Source: Lithospermum erythrorhizon
Taxonomy: Eukaryota; Streptophyta; Magnoliopsida; Boraginales; Boraginaceae
Length of the DNA: 64,000 nucleotides
Direction: 5' to 3'
NCBI GenBank assembly: GCA_019722365.1
Contig: JADFUC010002183.1
Span: forward strand, 1-64,000
How positions within the stretch are numbered: position 1 is the stretch's first letter; each line of letters starts with the position of its first letter. The notes under the pieces were generated by a model. It saw nothing but the letters and a program-made list of their open reading frames with translations. It did not search any database and was not told where the DNA came from. Below, one piece after another: positions 28,301-39,300 of this stretch. Made by a program: the position numbers and the translations under genes.

Positions 28301-29340
28301 AAAGAATTATGGAAATCTTGGCCAGTACCCAACGCTTTGAGGAAAGAAAAAGGGCTCGAAACGTTGAAGCGAAAAGGGCTCCAAGAACATTCAAAAACCT
28401 TAACATAAGCCCATTACCGTATCAGAGCCTTAAATCTGCACCTAAAATCAATTTGTTACCAAATCAAAATCCTAAGGTAACCCCATTACCATAAAACACC
28501 AAATATATATCTTAAATTAACATACCATCACGATTAACTTCCATAATTCTATGAGCCACAAAAATCGAGAAGAAAAAAAAACTGAATCGTTCGGTTGAGT
28601 TTAGCCAAGTCACAAAAGGTTTTCTTGCCAACAACTTTCGTTACCCATTGCATTTTACACCTCTATTAGGACATATGGAATTTTAAAAATGGAACTAATT
28701 TGGTTTAACACTTGAAAGTTACCTCGAGCCACTTGTAATTATCTTGGGAGGTTAAGCTCAAAGAGGCCGCGTAAATACGAGGATAAGCATGCAATTCAAC
28801 TACATACCTTAAGAGAAGGAGGGTTATAGTAGAAGCGAGAGTACAGCTTGATAGGCGGAAATAAGTAGTAATCGAAAGGAGAATCAAAGAAGTAGCGAAG
28901 ATGACGGTTGGTGAGCAGAGTTGCGAAGGAAGGTATTGGGGAGAGATTGATGGTGTGGATGAAAGTAAAGTACAATGTATCGGAAAAATACATTTTCCTT
29001 ATGGCTTATAACCCGATAGGTTAGATCGCGTCTGTGAATAGGGCCAGCGTACTTGAGGAAGGTTTATTGTTCAATGGGATGGGGAATTCGGGTTGTTTTT
29101 AATGAATCGGCGGGTCCATGGAGTTGAGCAGGTGAACCAGCTGATGCTTATCAAGCCGCGGTATTAGTCGACACTTTATATTTATTCAAAGGGGCATGAT
29201 TGATGAGCGGTCCTCGTCAAGGGATCGATGATCGTTTCTTCCCAGCTCCCGCGTCCATTGAAGGGGCAATGATATATATATCTTGTTGAAATTTCCATGT
29301 CCCCATTGGGTAATAAATTGCTTGAGAATGAGTTTCATGA
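25360..29340. other. 3' non-pol part of the Tat element
   Basis: GC-richer, frame-broken DNA between the copia insertion and the Tat 3' LTR. Tat elements are known for a long region between integrase and 3' LTR, sometimes with an antisense ORF. The only sizeable frame is antisense at 26596-27153. About 28.3-29.0 kb has shorter frames without recognisable domains. Confidence 0.45.
26596..27153 (-). CDS. Antisense ORF of 185 codons in the Tat element
   Basis: This is the longest uninterrupted frame in any transposon of the window, antisense to the Tat pol and placed between pol and the 3' LTR. The predicted protein starts with a hydrophobic and aromatic stretch (about residues 8-35), then has a Pro/Ser/Ala-rich middle (SAAAAQACSRLKHAQRTKAG near residues 103-122) and a Ser/Arg/Cys-rich end. 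I recognise no domain. Antisense ORFs at this position are known in Tat/Retand/Ogre-type elements, which is the best case for it being real. The GC-rich sequence makes a chance open frame quite possible, and a second antisense frame overlaps it (26763-26945). Confidence 0.3.
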   Translation of the reverse strand: MGYITHHNHVFCFRFVYYFYFPLLKALFNHFSCAFNLLQANGKSEPGVDIPFSTMIKRTPPLLQDCCWGSVPYSTRHFPGGSLPFGLPKPATSTSTAGSRPAPSAAAAQACSRLKHAQRTKAGVERLIILRPSSLPLFPPPSNGISYYEYSFTASLQETPLSRAASRACSCTRGLRSTPIPVPTS

Positions 29341-29770
29341 TTCCCCATGAGTACACAAGATGATAGCAATAAATGATTACATAAAAGAAGAGAATTACTA
29401 TGACGACTTCGTAGTACTTGCTTTTATCATCTGCATCATTTAGTACGTTCTCGCTTAGATTTCAAATTCTTATTCACTAGTACATTTTAGATTGTTTTAG
29501 GTATACCATGCAAATCTAAAATATAGAGCATGATGGGTAGAATTGTGTGATCGGCTCACGTAATTACATGCTTTGAGGTCCGGCGGTGGCTTGATGCACC
29601 CATTTGGGCGTTAATAGATCGAGTCCTCAGCCCTTGGCTAAACAAAGAGGCGAGCTGAGGCCTTGACGATCTGCCCAAAGGACCATTTCTTGACAAAAGT
29701 GGCGAGAGTCAGATTAAAAGTATTAAGAGTCATGTAATCGAGAGCCCATTTGAGTTCATTGTAATCGTAC
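29340..29770 (+). repeat. 3' LTR of the Tat element
   Basis: Shares AGATGAT...TAAATGAT, TTCGTAGTACTTGC, ATCATCTGCATCATTTAG and then AAAGGACCATTTCTTGACAA with the 5' copy in the same order. The middle (about 29450-29660) is absent from the 5' copy. The left border is approximate; similarity may start as far left as the ATGATT at 29337. Confidence 0.6.
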
Positions 29771-30069
29771 ATAAATGATTATAATTACCACGGAGTAAGT
29801 AAGTGAATTGATGGAAATGTCCTTAGTAAAAAGTCAAATGTACTTCATTTCATGTCTCGTTTATAGAGCAGATTTGATCGATTAGGATATTTTGAAAAAT
29901 AGCTGATCGACAAGGATATTTTGAATCATAGATGATCGACTAGTAACATTGTGTAAATATAGGTGATTGCTCCTATTAACCCTTTAAATTATGTTATCTA
30001 AACTAAAATTTGTAATAGTGATATAACTTCATTTCTAATGGAGACTGTTTTAAAAAATTAAATTTTCAG

Positions 30070-31216
30070 GAGTTATTCCCTGATGGAAAATACATTCAAG
30101 ATATTTATATACAAAGAAGGTGAACCTCCACTGTTTCATCATGGCCCTTGCAAGGATATATATTCAACAGAAGGGATGTTTCTAAACTTCTTAGAAAAAG
30201 ATTCAAAATTTCAAACAAACAACCCCCATAATGCTCATGTTTATTTCATGCCATTCAGTGTGGCCATGATCGTTAAACATCTTTTTGATCCGATTGAGCG
30301 AGATAAGGCTGTTCTAGATCATGTAATTTCTGACTATGTCCACATTATTTCTTCTAAATACCCTTATTGGAATCGAAGTCTTGGAGCTGATCATGCCATG
30401 ATCGCCTGCCATGACTGGGTACGCACTCAAGTCTGATTTTATTTACTTGTCGTTTTAGCTTAATAAATTTTATTGTTTTACTTATCATACATTATTTCAC
30501 AATTTTTCACTATTTGGTCAAATGATGTATTTTGTAATATGTAGGGACCTCGGGCGACATGGTATGTTCATCAATTATATTTTACATCTATAAGGGCACT
30601 TTGCAATGCAAATACATCAGAATTCTTCAATCCTAGGAAAGATGTATCAATTCCTGGAACCAATATACGAACAGGAAATTTGAGTGGTCTTGTTGCTGGA
30701 GGATTACCCTATCAAAATCGAACAAATTTAGCATTTTTTGCTGGAGGAGTACATGGTCGAATTAGACTAGCACTATTTCGATACTGGAAAAATAATCAAG
30801 TAGATGAAGATATAAAAATATATGAATATGTCCCAAAGGAAATTAGTTATGAAGACATGATGAAAAGGAGCAAATATTGCATATGCCCAAGTGGCTATGA
30901 AGTTTCAACATCAAGAATTGTGGAGGCAATTTATGCTGAATGTGTCCCGGTTATAATTTCAGAGAATTATGTGCTTCCATTTAGTGATGTTCTTGATTGG
31001 ACAAAGTTCTCTATACAAATAGCGGTAACTGAACTACCAAATTTGAAGAAAATTCTCATGGAGGTTTCTAAAGAGAGATATTTGAGGTTGCATGAAGGAG
31101 TGAAGCAGGTACAATGCCATTTTATGGTAAATGATCCTCCTAAAAGATTTGATGTTTTTCACATGATAATTCATTCTATTTGGCTCCGAAGGTTGAATGT
31201 TAGAATTTATAGTTGA
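30070..31216 (+). CDS. GT47 exostosin-type glycosyltransferase, exons 3-4
   Basis: Catalytic part of the gene that starts at 9090. Exon 3 is 30070-30418 and exon 4 is 30545-31216, joined in phase 0 within CHDW|GPRATW. The whole protein is 507 aa, usual for plant exostosin family members. Motifs from about residue 173: MENTFKIFIYKEGEPPLFHH, CKDIYSTEGMF, CHDWGPRATW, VSIPGTNIRTG, NLAFFAGGVHGRIR, then SKYCICPSGYEVSTSRIVEA and VPVIISENYVLPFSDVLDW, ending VFHMIIHSIWLRRLN. These are the signature blocks of the At5g03795/XGD1-like branch of CAZy family GT47: Golgi type II enzymes that transfer sugars to cell-wall polysaccharides. The donor and acceptor sugars cannot be told from sequence. No stop or frameshift interrupts the four exons, suggesting the gene is still used despite its intron. 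Confidence 0.88.
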
Positions 31217-32640
31217 TGTACTATTGGCTTATTGGAGGCTTGAAAATTATAGATAGTTGGATGAGTTTCTACAACATGTTGAGTAGAATACAAGGATGAA
31301 TGACTAAAGTTATGTTCAAGGAATTCAAACATGTGAGCAGAGTCCAGAGGATTCATACAACACACCATGTAAATGACAAGGGCAAACGTCTCATATATTG
31401 CTTTTCAAGAAAACATCCATTGTATTGTTACTATTGTATGCAGTGCAAGTCTTATTTTCTTGCTTTAGAAGCAAGATCATTTGATTTCTTTGGGATAACC
31501 AATGAAAGTACACTTACCTGACTTGGAGTATTCATTAAATTAATTACAAGAACAAGATCACTTGTAAAGGGTTCAAAGAAGTGCTTAATGTGCCCATCCA
31601 AGATGTTTGCCTTGATTCCATTTGTTGTTATATTATTAATATTAAATTGTTACCTTAATAACAGGTTCAACTTAAGTTTGTTCATGTGGTTATTAAACGG
31701 ACCAAATCATACCGAACTATGTCATGTTTGAGTTCGGCTCACAGACTGTTGAACCTATGATTCGATCCTGTCCGATTTTTACAAACCTTAAATTTCTAAG
31801 TTCGAGTTCGCAAATAGTTCGATTCGCATACTTTTTTAGAATAAATGGGTTGGATAAATGAATTGGGAGGAAAATAAATGGGCCAGAGGCCCTGTTATGC
31901 AACATACCGAACTATTTCCCACGATTCGGTCATGTCCGTTGAACCTTGGATTTTAAGGTTCGATTTTACGTTTGCGCTATCGAACAGAGCCACGAGCCAA
32001 ACTATTTAAAATCGAATAATATGAATTGAATCGAATTTTCGGGTTCACTCATAGTTATGACTTCATTTTTTATGTCGGATATCACTTTTCATCATGTTTG
32101 GTGAGAATAATTCCCGAAAATATTCAATACATCCCCTAAAAATCTAACTAATCATGGAACATTTAATTGAGGGCATGTTGCTATTTGTACTCTTATTAGA
32201 GAAAAATATTATTCCTATACAATGTTAATTTTGATCTAATTAATTTATCATTAACATGTTTCAATATATTTAAAGAGATTTCTATCTAAATAAGGTATAA
32301 AAAATTTTGATTTAGCAATAATAATCAAATTTGACCATAAATTAATACTTAATTCAAATATTGATCGGACTAGAGTAAAAAACATTGATATGAGAATAAT
32401 TTTATAATTATCAGACTTGGTAAAATATATGCACTCCCAAAACCATTAAAGCCGAATTTCGCTTTATAGTTTTACATATTTTTTTAACGTATGAAATTGG
32501 TAGATGCTTGGTAATATAAACGTCATTAATAACATTCTTGTAATTCGAATAAAAAATTATACCCACCGAATAACAATCGACCAAATAAATCGCACTTAAT
32601 GAATTAAGATTCACACTCGAAGCCCTCCATCCCCCATCGT
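31217..32640. other. Intergenic, AT-rich; diffuse repeats
   Basis: Contains the glycosyltransferase 3' end and the spacer to the methyltransferase gene. CATACCGAACTAT occurs twice about 200 bp apart (near 31708 and 31901), amid GTTCG-rich sequence, suggesting an old dispersed repeat. No gene is supported; the 73-codon frame at 31300 has no recognisable domain. Confidence 0.45.
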
Positions 32641-32879
32641 CCAAATGTCTCCCCCGTCTCTTGTTATTTGTTAAACCCTGAATGAGAAAAGGGCGCCATT
32701 TTCTTCACACTATCACCAACGCTCTCAAGGTAACCTAAACCTATCAATTCCAATTATTTGTCCCAAATTAATTGTCAATATCTCAATATCTTTCAATGTT
32801 AACTAGTTGTATTAATTTACTTTTTAATATCAATATAACAAATAAACAACAAAATATAGCTTTAATTTTTTTCAAATTT

Positions 32880-33350
32880 TTTGTAAAAAATTAATTGTCA
32901 GTAACTTTAAAGTTAAGATAAATGTACAGTAGCTTTAAAGTTAGATAAATGTACTAATTTCATTTATGAATATCGATTAACAAATGAAATATAAGTTATA
33001 GCTATGATTTTTCCATTTTTTGTGCAAATTAATTTTTAGTAGTTTTAAAGTTAGCTAAATGTGCTAATTTCATTTATGAATATCGATTGACATTTCAACC
33101 TTATATTTATTATGCTAAAACTGACAACTATTTTCAAACAAATTTCTTTAGCTAAAAGGACAACTAAAAAAAACCTGAGGGAGTATAAGTTATAGCTATG
33201 ATTTTTCGATTTTTGTGCCAATTAATTGTCAGTAGATTTAAGTTAGCTAAATGTAGTGATTTCGCTCGTGAATATTGATGAACAAATGAAATAGAAAGTA
33301 TAGCTATGATTTTTCGATTTTTTGTCCGAAATTAATTGTCAGTAGTTGTT
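32880..33350 (+). repeat. Imperfect tandem array, about 110-120 bp unit, in 5' UTR intron
   Basis: Units contain AGTTAGNTAAATG, TTATGAATATCGATT, AAGTTATAGCTATGATTTTT and AATTAATTGTCAGTAG in this order, repeated about three to four times with gaps. The array lies in a probable intron of the 5' UTR of the methyltransferase gene: CTCAAG|GTAACC near 32730 as donor and ATATGTATAG near 33360 as acceptor. Confidence 0.65.
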
Positions 33351-33371
33351 TCATATGTATAGAAATCAAAG

Positions 33372-36300
33372 ATGGAGCCGTCACATCGATACAGTTACAA
33401 CCCGACCTTGAAATGGAATTCTGAAGTGGAGGAATACTTCATTAATGCTTATGGAGCTGAGCATTTCGCTCTAATTTCTCAAGCTCTCACGTAATTAACG
33501 CCTTCTCTGCCACTTTTTTGTTTCATTATGGTATGTTTGGCTCGAGGTGAATCGAGGGTAGAGTAAGACATAAAAATTGACTTAGGGAAGGATAATTGAG
33601 GTGAATTGGTTATGATATAATTGAGTTATCAGTCAAATTTTTTGTGTCTTTGTGTTCTGATTCAGAGAGAGTTACGACGACTGTATAGAAAATTATCTTT
33701 CATAGTATTATAAGAAATGATTGCCTATGTTTTTAGGGGCCTTCATGAATTTTATGGTATTGTAGACTTGAGCATACTGAGTTTGGAATCTATACCATAA
33801 CTATCATATTGAGTATGTATTTCTTTTTTCTTCGTGATTTCGGTGATTATGATATTGGAGGTACTTCACCTCACTTTTGTTGATGTTTTCATGGAGTAGA
33901 CTGGTAGTCTAAGGTTTAGAAATTTGAATTAGGCGTCCATCATGTTACACATGTATACGTGTGAATACTCAAAAGGCGACAAGTGATGCTGTTATCCAGA
34001 AGCTATTGACGATTCTTCATGAAACAAAACAAGAATGTACATCTGTTTCCAAGTGTGATCTACCTGGGCTTGACTATGTGGTATTTGTGAATGGCTCAGG
34101 ACCACATTCTATTGAGTACGGCTACAACGAAGATAAATCTCCGAAGGAGATTCTTGTGAGTCGAAAATGTGCTGAGGCAGTTATGCGGGGTGCTCAGGTT
34201 GGTGCCATGCTTGCCAACATTATACACTTTATCAGCCATCTTAGTTTTTCTTATTCATAATGAACCCATATTGATTCCTTAGTACATCTTTTTGAAAGTT
34301 TCATTACTTTTAATAAATGTACAACTATGCAAGTAATCCGTTGTCCATAAAGTTTGGTATTAGATTTTTTCCTTTTGTTAATGTTTTGCTCGTTATGTGA
34401 TCTTTTTATCATGTCTAAGAAGTTTATGTCGGAGCTATGCATTCGTTCATGCTCAATGTTGACATTTGTCTGCTTGTTCTATTCTTCTTTTTGTATTATA
34501 AAATAATTGTAGCAAAATCTGGACAAAAGGACATAGATGATCAAAACAATTAGATTTACAGCAAAACATGAGTATAAAATTTATCGATTTGTCACCGTAC
34601 AACATTACAACCTTCCTACGTGTACTTCTTTCCAGGTGTATGTACCTGGTGTTTTGGCCTGCAGTGCTCATGTTGAGGAAGGAGATGTGGTTGCAGTTTC
34701 TGTTGCCACTGAACAGCCAAATGCTGATGGAGGATGGGGTATCGGTATAACACGGGGGACTGTCTTACAGGGATCAGAGGCAGGCAAGATATTTTAGTTT
34801 TATCTATGTATTTTCGCTTCTCTTGACATGTTGCCTTGGTCCTAAGTTGGTGATGAAGTAATAGCATAGAACCCAGCTCCTGAGTATTTACTTCTGGTCC
34901 GAAGTTTTTCTTGAAAATTACCAGGGTTGGTAGTGCAGAATAAAATAGACCAACAAATGCAGTATACCCTTTATATATCCGCCCTTCAATTTTGAGTCCA
35001 ATGTGAATGACATAATTTTCTGTCGATTTTAAAATCAAGTAAGATTTGCTAAATGCTGCATATGGAGTAGAAAGAATAAATGGAAACCCTAAAGTTGGGT
35101 TTATTTAAAATGCACATTGGTTTCGACAGGGATAGTCTAATAGTCTTTCAAATAGAAACACGATAGGTGTTTTAAGCATGCTGACAACAGTGATGTAAGG
35201 ATACAATTGAGTGGTTTCACCCTCCACTCCCCTCAACCACATGCACACACACACTCAATAAAAAAAAGTTTGAAGCTGTCCTCTATTTTGTTGTTGAAAA
35301 TATCAATCTTCAAATTCCACCTAAGAAAATGAAGCATCACATACCCCAAAAGTCAGTTTAATCAACGTGTGTAATTATAGACTGCCTCAATTCCACCAAC
35401 ATTATCTCCTTTCTTTGTGGTTTTCCATTTATGCTGAATGTCAAACATCTGTTCTTGGACTAAGGTTATTACACATCTAATTCTAGCACTGTTCTTGAGT
35501 AACTACTATGCCTCTTTAATTTTCAAATGATAGGAAAGATTATTACATAGACTTGTGAACTGTTAATGATTTAGATTCTAACTTAAGCATTGTCCTTTGT
35601 TAGTTTAGTTTGTTTAATGACAAATTACAGAAACAATATTGAGAGTACTGTTGTGACATGCCCTTTTATTTGTTTCTTTTCTCAATTAGAGTACATATGA
35701 TCACATTATCCGATTTGCAGTTTTATCTGGTGATGTGGACATGTGGGCTTTTATGAATGGATTATTTTCGAACGTATTCTGTTGTATCTTGCATGTGAGA
35801 TCAGCCACAATCTTTTTTTCTTTCAAGATAACATAGAAAACTTTTTATGATTGGTACTGAACCCAATTTAACTTTTTGTAGACCCATATCATACTCAGAG
35901 ACACGGTCTCTACATTGGCAAAGGAGTCAGCATGTTGTCTAGGGCTGGGATGTTCCGGGCATCTAATGGAATCGCTGTTGATATGAATGACAGAGTATTT
36001 AAGCTTCCTTCCTTCAATGGTATTCACTTTTCTTCTTTGACGTTTCCAATAAATACTCCATCATAACATAATCCATGTATTTATGACATCTTCTTTTTGT
36101 TAGTTTTTCCTTCTCCAAATTAGTACACTGATGGTGGTCTTATGGAACTTCTTTGAATATCAAAGTCTCTTTTCTTTTAGAAATTGAGTTTCTCGATGTA
36201 GTGACCGAGTTAGTTTGTTTGATTTGGCATCCTTCTGTGGATTTATTTTCAAGAACAAGATTCATGCAACTTTATGGACATACTGGTAAAGCCACATCAT

Positions 36301-39300
36301 ATGTGAGTATGTGACTGAAAGGTGGAAAACATTATTTGCGCTCTTTACTGACTTCACAATGATGTTTTTGTTTTGATTTGTTATTTTGGTTCTTTAGCCT
36401 CTGTTGATTGTTGTACCTTTAATTCCATTTTCCTATCATACTTTGGTTTCATTTTCTGTTATCTTTGAAATGCTTTATGCCTCATTGAGTTGATAAAGGA
36501 TTTAATCCATTTATGTGTGAGCTTTATGTTGTCCAACCGATGTTTTGTCTTTCTTGCGTGGTCTTTTGGTTATGGTTTATTTGTTTTCGTTGTTTTTTAT
36601 CAGTGAGTCTCCGAAAGGTTTCATTGGTGTCTTTCGTGGGCTTCAAATTGGTTTCGTATTGTTTACTGAATACTGATGCTATTAGTAAACTTTTTGCAGA
36701 GTTGCTCGAGGGTGAAATTTTTCTTCAGAACCTCCCAAGCATTATTACTGCACATGCCTTAGGTAAGCTGTGGAATCTATATTTCAAAAGTTAGTTTTGC
36801 TTTTTAGATTTTGCATCTCATTTTTATGATATTGTGTGTTATTGCGTAATAATAAGCGCCACAATTTGATATCTTTTGTAAATTGAGTGCCATAGTTGTA
36901 ATAGCGATGAAATAGCGCGATGGGTAAGTATCGCGAATCATGATAGCGATAGCGCTACCTGATTTGTGATAAATAAGCGGTAAAATAGCGGCAAATAGGG
37001 ACGAATAGCGGTAAATAGCGGCGAAATAGCGGATTTTAGAGTTCCGCCGCTATGGACCGCTAAATGCTATTCACAACTTTGGTGATGCCTGATAGGTTAA
37101 TTCTTCACTTCGTGTTTGGTAGTTGATGGTATAATAGACAGGTACAAGTTCACGAGGAAATGCCAGTGGTTAATAAGGAAATGACAGTGGTTAATAGTAA
37201 TTGTTCTAACTATAACTCGTTCTGGTCAATCCTTTTGAAAACCTTCTCCTTTATGGTGCATCAGGCAGTTAGGCGTAAACAAAAAATTTGTACTCCCAAT
37301 TTGCGTGCCCGTCTAATGTGTGTGGATGACTTGGATATAGTAATTTGGGTTGTTGGCTGAAAATTGTCCAACCAATTTACTAATTGGACATGTGTATAGG
37401 TTTGGAAATCTGTATGCGCCAAAAAAGACAACTCAATCTTTATTGATAGCACTGTTGAGAATCCAAGACGAATTATCAGGCATTTCATTATACATGTTTC
37501 TAGTTTCACTCTTTTACACACCTGGATTTACCACTGATTATGATTGTCCTTATTCAAAATCTCGAGAGGTAGTGTTGTACGGACCTTATCTTTAATAGCT
37601 CAGGTTTTTCAATTTCTCTGTCAAGTGTCAACATATATTATTGATAATCTGGGTGAATTAGATTTTGCAGCATTGTTATATGTATCCATCCAATTCAAGT
37701 TGGTTATTGTTTGATAATAATCCATCAGCCTATTTTAAGAACCTCATTGGTTTAATCCATATCCATCCTTGGAACAGGCATATGGTGTATCATGACTCCC
37801 TTCCTTTTTCAGAAGCACCTATTTTCTTTTTCCGTCCTTGACATGATAATTCATTTTCTCTATATTGGTAGATCCTCAACCAGGAGAGAGGATATTGGAT
37901 ATGTGTGCTGCCCCTGGAGGAAAAACGACAGCAATTGCAATCCTCATGAAGGATGAAGGCGAAATTATTGCAGTTGATAGATCACACAATAAGGTATAAT
38001 TCCTGACTATGGAAGTTAAAATGTTATAGAATCTTGGGTCAATTTTGAAACAACCTCTCTGTTATCACAGGCATTGGGGCATGTTGTATGTGTATAAAAT
38101 CTTTTTCAGTGACATTGTTGAACTTCAATGATACTGGATATGTGCTGATCATAGATTGATCCAATATCTAATTCACAATTGCATGATTGTGACTCGATGA
38201 CAACACATGAACATAAATCAATATAATACAATTGTGACTCAAATACTACACAAATCGATATGATACAGTATTATATCTCTTGGAAATTAATGAGTACAGT
38301 TGAATGCAATTGAAATATAAATCTGATGCAGAACTGTGTTTTATCCTCTTGAGTCCTGCCTAATTTTGTTTCCACTTTCCTTTATGGGAATTCACAACTT
38401 GAGTTACATTAAACCGTATGCATCGGGGAGGAGGGATAAGTGGCAATGAAAGGTATTCAGATGTTTCCTGAAATGTGGAGACGTCAAATGGGAAAAATAA
38501 ATTTGATGGTAGAGTGAGGTGGTTCTACTGGTTTCAAGCCTGCATAAATTTCTCTAGTTGGTATAATTTCTATTGTTGAAGTGCTACCATATTTCTATTT
38601 CTTTATATCTATAATTGTGTTACTTTTGATCCAGAAAAAAAGTTCCATGAAATTGTTAAGGTCTGTGGTAATCTAAGTTTTTACATATGGAGAACGGAGT
38701 GCACCAATTATTGTGTTCATTAATCATTATGTATGCTAGACATCAATATAGTAATTTGCAACATATGTAGATCACTATTTGAATTGAGTTAAAACTCTAT
38801 TTTGTTAAATGCATGACAAATAGACCTGAACTTGGAGCATGATTTGCAAATATCATTTCTAAATGTACAAAGTGGCAACCTGTATGGTGAGAAAGAGTCT
38901 GCATATTTTATGTTGATCCGCAAGTAATTGTAAGTGAAGAGGATCTGACTCAATCAACATGCCCTAATACCTCTGAAGAGGCTCCCGCCTAAGCGGAGTA
39001 GAGTTGGATAATGCGTAAGCACGCGGTGATATGAGGTGTCTGTTCCGAAGAGGGTCCAACTGTTTGTATAAAATCTTTAAACCCTCATAATAGTTAAACC
39101 AATTGAGTGTGTTTTTCAGATAAATTTATTACGTGGATGTATAGTACACAACCTTACCCCAGTGATAACAGGTTGGCTGTTTCCGAAGAGGGTCCAGCTG
39201 TTTGTATAAAATCTTTAAACCCTCATAATAGTTAAACCAATTGAGTACGTTTTTCAGATAAATTTATATTGCGTGGGTGTTTTTGTTATTGAGATGAAGT

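Larger units (their letters stand above)
11430..29770 (+). mobile_element. Ty3/gypsy Tat-type retrotransposon in intron 2
   Basis: LTR-like repeats at both ends (about 11430-11680 and 29340-29770) flank a + strand gypsy pol at 13.9-16.75 kb. Two RNase H domains, one directly after the RT and a second of the archaeal type, place it in the Tat lineage. A copia element of opposite orientation (16765-25359) is inserted just after the integrase. The remaining 25.36-29.3 kb is the long non-pol 3' part. The 9-mer ATGATTATA occurs just outside both ends (11421-11429 and 29775-29783), but is longer than the 5 bp target duplication expected, so exact borders are unsure. Frames are broken throughout. 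Confidence 0.75.
10254..30069 (+). other. Giant intron 2 of the GT47 gene (19,816 bp)
   Basis: The donor AG|GTATTT at 10254 and acceptor TTTTCAG|G ending at 30069 join in a matching phase (AG+G makes Arg), and the protein across the join reads as a normal exostosin family sequence. About 1.2 kb of AT-rich DNA precedes and about 0.3 kb follows a nested retrotransposon insertion. At 10838-10915 there is a C-rich low-complexity stretch of CCG and CCA triplets. No host exon was recognised inside the intron. Confidence 0.85.

Noticed and set aside
34616..35038. 140-codon - strand frame over NSUN6-type exon 3 and intron 3
   Set aside because: It overlaps a PUA-encoding exon on the other strand and shows no domain; a shadow frame.
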